Under the pieces are notes generated by a model. The model searched no databases, was not told where the DNA came from, and saw nothing but the letters and a program-made list of their open reading frames with translations. Shown one piece after another: positions 11,315 to 23,048 of a stretch of DNA of 64,000 bases (positions are counted from its first letter, which is position 1; each line of letters opens with the position of its first letter). The DNA comes from Siphonodentalium dalli (Eukaryota > Mollusca > Scaphopoda > Gadilida > Siphonodentaliidae). The stretch spans positions 92,325,343 through 92,389,342 of the forward strand of contig CP136065.1 in the NCBI GenBank assembly GCA_032622095.1, written 5' to 3'. Both the position numbers and the translations under genes were made by a program.

Positions 11315-12033
11315 ACTCACAGAGTACATCAATGTTTCTAACATAAGCCAGTGTTTCCTCTAGAGGAGCAGTGAATGAGTCTGGGCTTCAATTATTTGGT
11401 GATTTACTAACATTAGATCTTTGCTGTTGGTTGCATGTAAGCATGGACTGAACTTTTTCCCAGCAGCTAGCTATAGGATCCCCCCCCCAAAACCTATCAG
11501 AAACCTGGCATAAGCATGGACAAACCTGCTCAATTGGTATGGCATATTGTAATTCAAGTCGAAAATTGTCACAAAAACATGCATTCTGATTGGTTGAGAG
11601 CTCTTAATCTAGTTTTCAATTCAGACACTATCATATGCCAAAGTGTGCAAAAATTTTGAATAGAGCACGCTGCAATTGATCACACGCATTAAAAATGTAA
11701 AAAAGTTGGTGAACTTGCCAGCAAGCTGCATGACTCGTTCACAAGCCGTTTCCATGCTCAAATCCCTGAATATCCAACGAAACAGAGTATGTTTATCTCC
11801 TGTATGTTGTGAGTCAGTAATGTTAGTAGTTGACCTTGATTTTTATCTGACGCTAATTTTCTGTTTTAGACAATTTACCTCATCTTCCTAAAATTGCCCT
11901 TTTGAGTGGTTTGATTACAAAATAAAGTCATCTTTGTCAACAGTACATTCACATTCGATGATAGTTATTGGTGATTCCCTGAACTGTGAAATGTTGCAAA
12001 TATCACTTTCCTGTTGGAGAAATAAGCATTGCT
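11315..12033. other. Gene-free unique stretch
   Basis: Nothing recognisable. A 71-codon open frame near 11676 shows no domain features. Confidence 0.45.
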
Positions 12034-12250
12034 TACAGTAATGCCCTGTGTAATCGACTCCTTAACCACAGCAGAATTATGGATAACTTTTCAGGATTTA
12101 GTCGGAAATATGGCTTGTTGTCATTCATCGGAAAGCTCTCAGTGAGAGCTTTCCGATGAATGGCAACAAGCCATATTTCCGACTAAATCCTGAAAAGTTA
12201 CCCATAGTTCAGCTGTGGTTAAGGAGTTGATTACTTAGGGCATTACTGTA
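12034..12250. mobile_element. MITE family B, full-length reference copy
   Basis: The element is 213 bp between TA dinucleotides (12034-12035 and 12249-12250), running CAGTAATGCCC...GGGCATTACTG. The two arms pair over almost the whole length around a centre at CTCTCAGTGAGAG. RNA from it would form a hairpin of ~100 bp. Confidence 0.92.
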
Positions 12251-12359
12251 TAAGCATTTATATACTAAATAGCATCCTTATCCTTCACCACTTTCATTGC
12301 TGGTTTCAGTATAAAATCATGAATAAGTCTAAACAGATCTGTGTTCATTCTGTCTACAC

Positions 12360-12390
12360 CAACTCCATCCCACCCCCCCCCCCCCCCAAC
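12360..12390. repeat. Poly-C tract
   Basis: A C homopolymer of about 17 bases within CCCACCC sequence. Length should be treated as uncertain because such tracts are prone to assembly error. Confidence 0.7.
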
Positions 12391-12559
12391 CCAACCCACA
12401 ATTCATACCATTTCCCAGTTTGCCTCAACCATGCCCTGGATACCATTCTCAAGGTATCTCAAATTGTTTAAACGTGCATCATATGTGGTTTTTCTCAGGG
12501 GTCTTAATTCGGGCGCTTCAAATAATGAAAACAACAGTATCATTCAAGCCTCGAAATAG

Positions 12560-13700
12560 TGTATCACAGCAGGCTAGCATCACTAAATTCACCCTCCGGC
12601 AGGGTTTCCGCTATGGGTAGGGGAATGGGGCCGGTAGCCGTCAAGGGGAAAAATCCAGGTAAAAGTAGCCTGTTTTAGCACTGGTTGAACTACTTTCGTT
12701 ATATCGGCCAATAGAATCGTGTGAGTGTAGAAATGGCAGATTGTTTTGTTCCATTTCTGTCCAAGTGCCAAAGCTATCAAACCTTATACATGTACCTGTA
12801 ACTTTAAAACTAGTAAATATATTAGATATAAATTAATTTACGAAGTACAGAACACCAGTAATTTGGATCCCGAGTTAAACGTGCTCGTTAATGTTAAAGA
12901 CTCACTGTGGAAGACCCAGCAGATATTTTGGATGCATAACGTAATCGGAATATATTTTAGCAGCTGCAGTGTAAATATAGAAGGCTGATTACATATCTGG
13001 CCGATGAGTATTCCTTGTAGGCAGTGATAAGATGCCTTGATGCCCGGTGCGGCTACTCCCACATTTCTCTCTCGCTCTATTACAATGTGAACAGTATATT
13101 TTGCGGTATAAAACATGACAGGTATGATTAAAATACTGCTCTTTTGCATAACATAACCGGGTACTAACCGCAACATAACTAACCAGCCTCAAAGGCATAG
13201 CTTCTAGCGATGTCAATTCCGATCACTTCCTGTTTAAATTTTCTGTATAACAACGCGTTTAGAGTGTGTACACTCACAAGATATAAAATAAATTCACCTT
13301 TAAAATTCCTTAGTACTATTCCAACAAAATTCAGAAGTTTTAAACATCTTTATACCTTTATAGACATGCAGTACGTTAACGTATGTCCTGGGGTATGGCA
13401 GGAGGGGGAAACTTAGCGAGGGAAACGGGGCCGTCAAGGGGACCTTCTGCCGGTATAGCGGAAACCCTGCCTCCGGGGACCTTATTCTGCTTAGGCCTCA
13501 TCTTCTGGGAAGTATCTATAGTCTCAAATTAACATTGTTTTTAGTTACTTTTTTCCTTCTGTTCAGTTTCTATACCCCTAATTTTCAGATGATAAAATGC
13601 ATAGTTGAGGTGACTAATGGGTGAACTTCACCGACTTCAACTGGAGATTTTCAATCTGATCCTACGTCTCCTATAGCAGTTTTTCATCAAAATAGCCATA
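12560..13700. mobile_element. Palindromic element A interrupted by a hAT-like element
   Basis: The left fragment (to 12599) ends GCATCACTAAATTCACCCTC. The right fragment resumes at 13470 with CCGGGGACCTTATTCTGC and continues through TTAGGCCTCATCTTCTGGG, the TAGTTGAGGTGACTAATGGG segment and TCCTATAGCAG, as in the 6390-6821 copy read on the other strand. The far left arm is truncated. Confidence 0.85.
12600..13469. mobile_element. hAT-like element, CAGGGTTTCCGCTA ends
   Basis: The element is 870 bp with termini CAGGGTTTCCGCTA and TAGCGGAAACCCTG. It is flanked by CCTCCGG on both sides (12593-12599 and 13470-13476; 7 bp shared, where hAT elements normally duplicate 8). Related internal sequence (TTGGATGCATAACG, TTCTAGCGATGTC, CATCTTTATACCTTTATA) recurs at 31440-31500 and 34560-35025. 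The open frames of 112 and 75 codons inside do not resemble transposase. Confidence 0.85.
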
Positions 13701-13859
13701 TTTTTATGATCGCAATGGCACATTGAGATGCCACTCATCTTGAAAATTGGTCCTGATTTTCACCCATGTCTAGCTTTAATAAGTAAGCCCAGACTGCGAT
13801 ATTTTTCATATTCCTAGGCCGCCTAGATTTAAAATCCTGGATTATCAGCTGGATATGCC

Positions 13860-15361
13860 CCTGCAAACTAGATCATGCCATGATCTACTTGCAAACTACA
13901 TATTCCGTTCTAATCAGACATATCATGAAACAGACTCCCTGAAGGGTGAAATGTTGCAAATTTGTCTTGTATTTGCTGTTAAAACAGATTCATGACACAT
14001 CATATCAATAGTTTGAATTTGAATTCATATACCTTCAGAATTATGATGTATTACATAGACTAGTATGACAAGAAAAATATTGGTGAGAAAACTTTTGAGG
14101 TAAATTCTCTATACATGTAACAAATTCCTGTTACACAAAGACGAAGAATCAATGAAAACCAATAAACATTAAAGTATACCTTGATAACTGAGAAGATACC
14201 CTACATCCGGCAACACAACAAGTGGTTGTCAAATGAATCATTGATGTGAAGAGAGAAGCCAGTGCAGTATCTAATGGCGGGATTGTACAATGTAAACATA
14301 CTGTGTCCAACCAAGTGCAGCCTGCTGTGGGGGTATAATAAGCTGTTGGTGTATTGATATTAAGCTGTCAGATACGAAAGTATTCATGCTTAAAGTGATG
14401 TGAAACACTCCACTGGAGTGTTCATGTCTTCCTCCACTGAATAAATGACAACAAAACACCTTTTGCATACTAGCTGCACAGACATGTTCTTCCTTTATTC
14501 ATGTTCATATTTACAGATAAGACCTGACGACCAACAATTTGACATATTAAATATATCCCCAGTTGCGACTGCAGACACCCCGGACAAAAAAAAATTGCCT
14601 TCTGACTTGTTTTATATTTTTGAAAGGCAGAAATCAGTGAACCAACAAAACAGGTGCGATCTCTGTCTACAGGGAAGGCGGTGGTTCTTGCCTTTTACAT
14701 AATACCGTATGCAATGTGTTTCTATTTAGAGAAATGTTCAATGCCTGAACTAAAAAATTCATACTCAGAAAAAGATTTTCATGATGTAGTTCTAAAACCT
14801 TTACAAAGAATATACTGTAAAATATATATATCATATTTTAGAAACTTGATGAGCCGACCACTATACGCTAAAGAAAGTGATGACTCGCCCTGGACATGTG
14901 ACATGCTTGATCAGAAACTCGTCTCCGATCGGCCTTCATTATCACATGTTCGATAAACAACTATAATTGACCCACCCATTTATTTACCCCATGTCGTACA
15001 AGACAAATGTTTTTCGCTATACTGTGAAACTCAAAAAACAATTAATATGCTCAGATAATCATTTTTTAGCAATCACAACTTAGCCATACTTACAAATTAG
15101 TTTTCAGAAGTGCGACATATATGGATATATGCAGCAACTAATATTGCTATTTTGTATTTACTGATAAGCTATCAAACAAGAAAGCAAAACTATGTAGACC
15201 ATGGAATTGTTCATACTTAAAGTGCTGTAAACACTTAGCTGGGGTGTTCATCATGTTTTGTACAAATAGGCAGCTGAATGGAGGTTAGGTGTTCAAACAT
15301 GCGACGACGGATATGGCTATATGTAGCAACTAACAATGTACATACATGTAGTGTTGCTATC
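13860..15361. repeat. Degenerate repeats around GTGATGTGAAACACTC
   Basis: Recurring motifs are AGTGATGTGAAACACTCCAC (14393), AAGTGCTGTAAACACTTAGC (15219), GCAGCAACTAACAATG-like blocks and AAGAAAGCAAAACTATGTAG. The unit is roughly 170-200 bp and reappears at 19855-20640, on the other side of the foldback element. The interval 14490-15000 contains two overlapping open frames of 85 and 100 codons without recognisable domains. Confidence 0.6.
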
Positions 15362-15786
15362 GATAATATGTCGTTTGTTGAACTTATTATCTAAACATTT
15401 GCCTCAATAAATAGGGCTCCCTTCTGCACTTTTTTTTTATCTGTCGTCTACTTTTATCACCTTAACATCCCTCCAAATGAGTAATAGATCATCCCAATGT
15501 ATACTTTTATAACTGAATGGGAGAATCCTTTTGGTACAGAAAGGGTTAAGATCAGAAAAACTCTGAATAATAACACATTAGTTTTGTGTTTGGCTTATTT
15601 AACCCTTTCTTTACTGAATGGATTCTCCCATTCAACTATAAAAGTATACATTGGAATGGTTTATTATTCAATTGGAGGGGTGTGACTAATTACCGCCCGG
15701 GGACCGCCCGGGGACCGCCCGGGCGGCCCAACGAGCCCGTGGACACAATATCTCGACGGTATAACGTAGCGACATGCCACCTGAGG

Positions 15787-18276
15787 GCAACATAGAAAAA
15801 TTTACTCGCTCGCTCGTCTCCGGCCGGTCATATTAACCCCACAAATGCCGATATTGGCTAAAAGAGCCTGGGTGATTACTGGTGTCTTCGTGTGTGTTCA
15901 GACAGATTATTTTGGTGATTCTCGGTAGTGCAATAAGTGCAATACACCTGAGTGTTAATTCCATGTATTGACTCGTTGACGCGTCCACGGGCGATGTTAT
16001 TAACCCCTCAAATTCCGGTAAAATAGTGTATAAACAAAAGAACCTTGGAACCGCCCGGGACCGCCCGGGCGGCCCCATGGGCCCGTGGACACTATATATC
16101 GACGTTATAACATAGCGACATACCCCACGAGATCAACCTACAAAATGTTACTCACTCGCTCGACCCCGGCCGGCGTTATTAACCCCTCAAAATCCGACAA
16201 AATGGTATATAGACAAAAAGAACATTGGGACCGCCCGGGACCGCCCGGGTGGCCCCACGTACCCGTGGACACAATATATCGACGTTATAACGTAGCGACA
16301 TACCCCATGAGGTCAACCTACAAAATGTTACTCGCTCGCTCGACCCCGGCCGGTGTTATTAACCCCTCAAAATCCGACAAAATGGTATATAGACAAAAAG
16401 AACATTGGGACCGCCCTGGACCGCCCGGGTGGCCCCACGTGTCCGTGGATACAATATCTCGACGTTATAACGTAGCGACATACCCCATGAGGTCAACCTA
16501 GAAAATGTTACTCGCTCGCTCGACCCCGGCCGGTGTTATTAACCCCCCAAAATCCAACAAAATGGTTTATAAACAAAAATAACATTGGGACCGCCCGGGA
16601 CCGCCCGGGTGGCCCCACGTACCCGTGGACACAATATATCGACGTTATAACGTAGCGACATACCCCATGAGGTCAACCTACAAAATGTTACTCGCTCGCT
16701 CGATCCCGGCCGGTGTTATTAACCCCTCAAAATCCGACAAAATGGTATATAGACAAAAAGAACATTGGGACCGCCCTGGACCGCCCGGGTGGCCCCACGT
16801 GTCCGTGGATACAATATCTCGACGTTATAACGTAGCGACATACCCCATGAGGTCAACCTAGAAAATGTTACTCGCTCGCTCGACCCCGGCCGGTGTTATT
16901 AACCCCCCAAAATCCAACAAAATGGTTTATAAACAAAAATAACATTGGGACCCGCCCGGGACCACCCGGGAGGCCCCATGGGCCCGTGGACACTATATCT
17001 CGACGTTATAACGTAGCGACATACCCCACGAGGTCAACCTACAAAATGGTACTCGCTCGCTCGACTCCGGCCGGTGTTATTAACCCCTCAACATCCGATA
17101 AAATGGTATATAAACAAAAAGAACATTGGGACCGCCCGGGACCGCCCGGGAGGCCCCATGGGCTCGAAAACACTATATCTCGACGTTATAACGTAGCGAC
17201 ATACCCCATGAGGTCAACCTAGAAAATGGTACTCGCTCGCTCGACCCCGGCGGTGTTATTAACCCCTCAAAATCCGATAAAATTGTAAATAGACAAAAAG
17301 AACATTAGGACCGCCCGGGACCGCCCGGGTGGCCCCACGTGCCCGTGGACACAATATCTCGACGTTATAACGTAGCGACATACCCCATGAGGTCAACCTA
17401 GAAAATGTTACTCGCTCGCTCGACCCCGGCCGGTGTTATTAACCCCTCAAAATCCGACAAAATGGTATATAGACAAAAAGAACATTGGGACCGCCCGGGA
17501 CCGCCCGGGACCGCCCGGGATGCCCCACGTGTCCGTGGACGCAAAATCTCGACGTTATAACGTAGCGACATACCCCATGAGGTCAACCTACAAAATGGTA
17601 CTCGCTCGCTCGACCCCGGTCGGTGTTATTAACCCCCCAAAATCCAACAAAATGGTATATAAACAAAAAGTACATTGGGACCGCCCGGGACCGCCCGGGA
17701 GGCCCCATGGGCTCGTGGACACTATATCTCGACGTTATAACGTAGCGACATACCCCATGAGGTCAACCTAGAAAATGGTACTCGCTCGCTCGACCCCGGC
17801 CGGTGTTATTAACCCCTCAAAATCCGATAAAATGTTTAATAGACAAAAAGAACATTAGGACCGCCCGGGACCGCCCGGGTGGCCCCACGTGCCCGTGGAC
17901 ACAATATCTCGACGTTATAACGTAGCGACATACCCCACGAGGACAACCTATAAAATGTTACTCGCTCGCTCGACCCCGGCCGGTGTTATTAACCCCTCAA
18001 AATCCAACAAAATGGTTTATAAACAAAAATAACATTGGGACCCGCCCGGGACCGTCCGGGTGGCCCCACGTGCCCGTGGACACAATATCTCGACGTTATA
18101 ACGTAGCGACATACCCCACGAGGTCAACCTACAAAATGTTACTCGCTCGCTCGACTCCGGCCGGTGTTATTAACCCCTCAAAATCCGATAAAATGGTATA
18201 TAAACAAAAAGAACATTGGGACCCGCCCGAAACCGCCCGGGAGGCACCATGGGCCCGTGGACACTATATCTCGACG
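15787..18276 (+). repeat. Satellite array, forward arm (~13 monomers of 180 bp)
   Basis: Monomers begin near TTACTCGCTCGCTCGACC at ~15802, 16148, 16329, 16509, 16689, 16869, 17049, 17229, 17409, 17599, 17779, 17959 and 18139. Most are spaced exactly 180 bp; one is longer by a duplicated ACCGCCCGGG. Each carries CCGCCCGGG repeats and ATCTCGACGTTATAACGTAG. Some monomers alternate in pairs (16329/16509 closely match 16689/16869), suggesting a 360-bp higher-order unit. Confidence 0.92.
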
Positions 18277-19450
18277 TTATGTTGCCCTCAGGTGGCATGT
18301 CGCTACGTTATACCGTCGATATATTGTGTCCACGGGCTCGTTGGGCCGCCCGGGCGGTCCCAATGTTCTTTTTGTTTATATACCATTTTATCGGATTTTG
18401 AGGGGTTAATAACACCGGCCGGAGTTCGAGCGAGCGAGTAACATTTTGTAGGTTGACCTCGTGGGGTATGTCGCTACGTTATAACGTCGAGATATAGTGT
18501 CCACGGGCCCATGGGGCCTCCCCGAGCGAGCGAGTAACATTTTGTAGGTTGACCTCGTGGGGTATGTCGCTACGTTATAACGTCGAGATATAGTGTCCAC
18601 GGGCCCATGGGGCCTCCCGGGCGGGTCCCGGGCGGGTCCCAATGTTATTTTTGTTTATAAACCATTTTGTTGGATTTTGGGGGGTTAATAACACCGGCCG
18701 GGGTCGAGCGAGCGAGTAACATTTTCTAGGTTGTCCTCATGGGGTATGTCGCTACGTTATAACGTCGAGATATTGTGTCCACGGGCACGTGGGGCCACCC
18801 GGGCGGTCCCGGGCGGGTCCCAATGTTCTTTTTGTCTATATACCATTTTGTCGGATTTTGAGGGGTTAATAACACCGGGCGGGGGTCGAGCGAGCGAGTA
18901 ACATTTTCTAGGTTGACCTCATGGGGTATGTCGCTACGTTATAAAGTCGAGATATTGTGTCCACGGGCACGTGATGCCACCCGGGGGGTCCCGGGCGGTC
19001 CTAATGTTCTTTTTGTCTATTTACTATTTTATCGGATTTTGAGGGGTTAATAACGCCGGCCGGGGTCGAGCGAGGGAGTAACATTTTGTATGTTGACCTC
19101 GTGGGGTATGTCGCTATGTTATAACGTCGAGATATAGTGTCCACGGGCCCATGGGGCCCCCCGGGCGGTCCCGGGCGGTTCCAAGGTTCTTTTGTTTATA
19201 CACTATTTTACCGGAATTTGAGGGGTTAATAACATCGGCCGTGGACGCGTCAACGAGTCAATACATGGAATTAACACTCAGGTGTATTGCACTTATTGCA
19301 CTACCGAGAATCACCAAAATAATCTGTCTGAACACACACGAAGACACCAGTAATCACCCAGGCTCTTTTAGCCAATATCGGCATTTGTGGGGTTAATATG
19401 ACCGGCCGGAGACGAGCGAGCGAGTAAATTTTTCTATGTTGCCCTCAGGT
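18277..19450 (-). repeat. Satellite array, reverse arm (~6 monomers)
   Basis: The same monomer in reverse orientation: CGAGCGAGCGAGTAACATT at ~18424, 18523, 18702, 18886, 19065 and 19414. One monomer is shortened to ~98 bp by deletion near 18513. The switch of strand occurs at ~18277, where ATATCTCGACGTTAT meets GTTGCCCTCAGGTGGCATGT, which is sequence of the outermost monomer type. Confidence 0.9.
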
Positions 19451-19854
19451 GGCATGTCGCTACGTTATACCGTCGAGATATTGTGTCCACGGGCTCGTTG
19501 GGCCGCCCGGGCTCGTTGGGCCGCCCGGGCGGTCCCGGGCGGTCCCCGGGCGGTCCCCGGGCGGTCCCCGGGCGGTCCCGGGCGGTCCCCGGGCGGTAAT
19601 TAGTCACACCGAATTGGAGGGATATTCCGGTAATACAAACCGACAAAAGGATAATATTAGTGCAGAAGAATCCACATTCGTTGGCGGGCAATGTTCAGAT
19701 AATAAGTTCAACAAATGGTTGTTTGTTGAACTTATCATCTGAATATTTCTTAAGGGAACTATACTAGTCAATTAGTATTTAGTAATTTTGTATAGAAAGG
19801 GCATAACTCTTACAGTTCTCACAAATATAATAAGTGAAACACTGTATATATACC

Positions 19855-20640
19855 AAGGAGAAATCAGGCTTAAGTGATATGAAATACTCAACTTGAGTGT
19901 TCATATGCTCAAAGACAATCAATTCTTTTGAATCACAATTTAGCCATATCTACAAATTTAGTCTGGACACAGGTTTAGGTGTTCAACATGCAACGTATAT
20001 GGATGCATGTATATGCAGCAACTAACATTGCAATTTCGTATTTGCTGTTAAGCTGTCAAGCAAGAAAGCAAAACTCTGTAGACCATGGAATTCTTCATAC
20101 ATGTACTTAAAGTGATGTGGAACACTCCACTGACATATTAATGATGTTGTGGACAGATTGGCAACTGGATGGAGGTGAGGTGTTCAGATGTGCAACATAA
20201 TTTTATATGGCTATATGCAGCAACTAACAATGCACTTTGTTATTTGCATTTTAAGCATCAAACAAGAAAGTGAAACACTGCAGACCTTGGAAGCATTCAT
20301 ACTTTATATAATAAAGTGATGTGAAACACTTGTATGCTTAGACAATCACTTTGCTCACTTTAGCTATATTTAAAAAATTTGTGGCCAGATTGGCAGCTGA
20401 ACACAGGTAGAGTTTTCAGACGTGTGTGACGCGTATATGCAGCAAACAACAATGTGAATTGTTAATCGACATTTAACAAATGACAGCCTAAACAATCTAC
20501 CAAACACAGGTCAGGTGTTCAGAGTTTAATGTATGTGCAGCAACCTACAATGTCATTTGTTGAGCAAAATATAACAATTGATGAGTGTGGGCATTCATAT
20601 CAAACAGAATATCTAATGTGATGTTTATAGGGCCAATGAC
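19855..20640. repeat. Degenerate tandem repeats with GCAGCAACTAACA
   Basis: Three to four units of ~160-200 bp share TGATGTGAAACACT, CAGATTGGCAGCTGAA, AGGTGTTCA and TATGCAGCAACTAACA. They match the repeats at 14.2-15.36 kb on the left of the foldback. The palindromic element therefore appears to have inserted into a pre-existing tandem array. Confidence 0.7.
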
Positions 20641-20707
20641 TGTTTAAAAACATTTATTCCATGATTTTATTTTAATCTTGGAATGAAAATAGGAAGAAAA
20701 TATAACT

Positions 20708-21173
20708 TTAACCCTTTCATCATGGTGCAGCATTAAAGTGGTACTATACATTAAATACGTCCATTTATGGGACCAACTCCTTTTTTACTCAACAGAATAT
20801 ATGCACAAAATGAATGAATTTGAGCAAAATACACTCATGTGCTCTATGAAAGATGCAAACAACATGGTAATTCATTTGTTGCATATATTATGTTGAGTAT
20901 AAAAGGAGATGGTCCCATAAATGGGCAGATTTAGTGTACAGTCCCCTTTTAACGATCCTGTGTCAGTGAATTCTCTAATATATGCAAGTCTGCCATAGGG
21001 AGCCTCGCAAATACAAGAGAATGCACTGGCTTACACGGCCATGGTAAATATTGTTAGGCCAATGTGTTCAGTTATATATGCGAGGCTCCATAAGTGACTC
21101 TCATATATAAGAGAAAGCATTGGCACAGGGTTTTCGCAAAAATTTCAGGAAGCTCCAGTCATGGAAGGGTTAA
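20708..21173. mobile_element. MITE family C interrupted by TTAA element E
   Basis: Left fragment TTAACCCTTTCATCATGGTG to the TTAA at 20733. The right part resumes at 20949 with TTAACGATCCTGTGTCAGTG and runs through two hairpin cassettes to GGAAGCTCCAGTCATGGAAG and a terminal TTAA at 21170-21173. Confidence 0.88.
20737..20948. mobile_element. TTAA-flanked palindromic element E, complete
   Basis: A 212-bp palindrome inserted at a TTAA, duplicated at 20733-20736 and 20949-20952. The arms are AGTGGTACTATACATTAAAT and ATTTAGTGTACAGTCCCCTT, with inner arms GGGACCAACTCCTTTTTTAC and ATAAAAGGAGATGGTCCC. Uninterrupted family C copies show the empty site (GCAGCATTAAAGATCCTG). Confidence 0.9.
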
Positions 21174-21200
21174 AGATCCACAGTCTGATTTGGCATCAAA

Positions 21201-21415
21201 TACAGTAATGCCCAAAGTATATGACCCTTTAACCACAGCAGAATTACAGGAATTTTTTCAGGATTTAGTCGGAGATATGGCTTGTTGCCATTCATGGAAA
21301 GCTCTCAGTGAGAGCTTTCCGAAGAATGGCAACAAGCCATATTTCTGACCAAATCCTGAAAAATTACCCATAATTCTGCTGTGGTTAAGGAGTCGATTAT
21401 TTAGGACATTACTAA
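21201..21415. mobile_element. MITE family B copy
   Basis: Starts TA-CAGTAATGCCCAAAGTA; centre at CTCTCAGTGAGAG; right end GGACATTACTAA with the terminal GTA altered. It uses the same ATATGACCCTTTAACC variant as the copy at 651, so the two belong to one subfamily. Confidence 0.88.
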
Positions 21416-21585
21416 CATACAGATGACGGTTTTGTAGTTTCAAATAGGGCAGGACATCTTTAATACACAGTTTCAGTAGCATATTAAGTGAATTTGAAAA
21501 ATGTAGAACTTTTATCGCTTCCTTAGATTGAATGGGGTCCCGTGTAAACTCAAATTAAACAAAAAACACAGAAGCATTTGTAATA

Positions 21586-21822
21586 TTAACCCTTTCATGA
21601 TGCGAGCTGTGCTGATGCAGCATTAAATATCATGCGTCCGTGTATTCTCTTATATACATGTATGCGAGTATCCTATAGAGAGCCTCGCATATATAAGAGA
21701 AAGCACCGGCTTACAAGGTCAATACTGTGACAATACCCTATGGAAGACTCGCATATATAAAAGACTTCGATGGCACATGGTTTTCGCAAATTTTCAGGAA
21801 TCTCCAGTCATGGAAGTGTTAA
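21586..21822. mobile_element. MITE family C copy
   Basis: TTAACCCTTTCATGATGCGA at the left, TCTCCAGTCATGGAAGTG and TTAA at the right, with two hairpin cassettes between (21640-21705 and 21735-21775). No coding content. Confidence 0.87.
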
Positions 21823-22539
21823 AATGTCAGAACAATACCCAGTCATTGTCGAGGGTGTAGCTTAGATTTCAAACAACAAACCAATCTACTCCCATGCCTG
21901 GGCCACCCAGGTTGAGTGGTACATAATATATAGTCACATTTTCAGTTTTAAAATAAGATATAAATCCCATAAAATAATCAATTTTTGAAAAAATGCATTT
22001 GACCTGAATTAAAAAGATCGCATCCTTCGGTTTCCAGCTGGATTTTGTGGTATTCCTCAACTGTTTTAACAGTAAGTGAACATAAATATATAAATAAGCA
22101 GGAAAAAATCACCTCTTTACTGATGTGTCAGTAGCCAAACAAGCTATTTACCTACAGAGTGAATTTCACACAGTATATCACAATATAAACATTCAAGCGA
22201 ACTAGCATATTTTGTATATAAGTAATCCTCCAAAAGTCCATAAAGTCACTCAGTCACAGTCGTGTGCTCTCCACCTGTGTTTGTGAAGTGTACTGTTCTC
22301 ACACCCTCACGTGGGTGGTTTGTATGTGCATCAGCATCTGAACAAACACAAGTCACAAATATTCCATGGCTTATTCAGCTGTGAATACCACACTAAAGAC
22401 CCACAGTGACTATTGTAGTATGGAGTATATCTATATAAGCTGCTAGATCTTATTTATTAGTTTACCTATTATTCCCCACCCACTGGTCTTGTGGCTGCCC
22501 CTAGCTATACAGGTAAACCACTCCTGGTAATTAAGATAC
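21823..22539. other. Gene-free unique stretch
   Basis: No recognised repeat or protein-like frame. It contains a GGGCCACCCAGG motif near 21900 and mixed AT-rich sequence. Confidence 0.45.
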
Positions 22540-22787
22540 TATACACAGAGCACTCTAACAATAGGCAGGTAAACACAGACATGAATAAAAGTTTCACTGA
22601 TTGTCCGGTCAAATTGACTAATCCCCAAATGATCCTGTACAATTTATTGAGTACACTTTTACTTTGAGGTCAGATGTGACATTACCGGTAAGCTTTATCA
22701 GAAGGAAGGAACACATACTACAGAACTGAAGCTAGGTTTTTTTTTACATCTAATGTTTGGAAGCTGTTATTTGCAATTCTGGAAATA

Positions 22788-22908
22788 TACAGTAATGCAC
22801 TGAGAGCTTTCCGATGAATGGCAACAAGCCATATTTCCGACTAAATCCTGAAAAATTACCCATAATTCTGCTGTGGTTAAGGAGTCGATTATTTAGGGCA
22901 TTACTGTA
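22788..22908. mobile_element. MITE family B, left arm largely deleted
   Basis: The left tip TA-CAGTAATGCACTGAGAG jumps straight to the centre. The right arm is complete to GGGCATTACTG-TA. The duplicated segment at ~24095 shows the site without the element. Confidence 0.9.
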
Positions 22909-23048
22909 TCTAATGAACATAGGGAAATAAAGCAGCTTAACCCTTCCATTACAAAACTATAGTTCTAAATGTAAATGTAAAGTAAAACCTCTCCAAACCG
23001 AACTCTCTTTGAGCTGATCTTTCTGTTCGGTTTAGAAACGGGCTCGGT

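Larger units (their letters stand above)
15680..19609. mobile_element. Foldback element with GC-rich satellite arms
   Basis: This is a 3.93-kb element with termini GTGTGACTAATTACCGCCC and GGGCGGTAATTAGTCACAC. The flanking direct repeat AATTGGAGGG lies at 15670-15679 and 19612-19621, with 2 extra bases on the right side. Outer arms 15680-16080 and ~19140-19609 are almost perfect mirror images and share a unique ~150-bp block (CACCAAAATAATCTGTCTGA). Inner arms are arrays of ~180-bp monomers. The ~10-bp duplication and long foldback arms recall Mutator-type or FB/TU foldback elements. No transposase is seen. Confidence 0.88.
15362..19800. repeat. Older palindromic repeat hosting the large foldback
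   Basis: 15362-15575 is mirrored by 15580-15679 plus 19612-19740. CCCATTCAACTATAAAAG mirrors CTTTTATAACTGAATGGG, ACATTGGAATGG mirrors CATCCCAATGT, and GATAATAAGTTCAACAAA mirrors TTTGTTGAACTTATTATC. The right half ends AGTAATTTTGTATAGAAAGG. A related copy without the insertion lies at 26941-27190. The element was split when the GC-rich foldback inserted. Confidence 0.8.

Noticed and set aside
16085-18441. Open frames up to 152 codons with a repeating peptide (VDTISRRYNVATYPMRST)
   Set aside because: The 180-bp monomer is a multiple of three, so any open frame is carried from unit to unit. The same peptide appears on the opposite strand in the reverse arm, and stops recur at the CTAGAAAAT variant. 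It is a by-product of the satellite.
15787-19450. CRISPR-like regular repeats
   Set aside because: Units are ~180 bp, contiguous and without unique spacers; the genome is eukaryotic.
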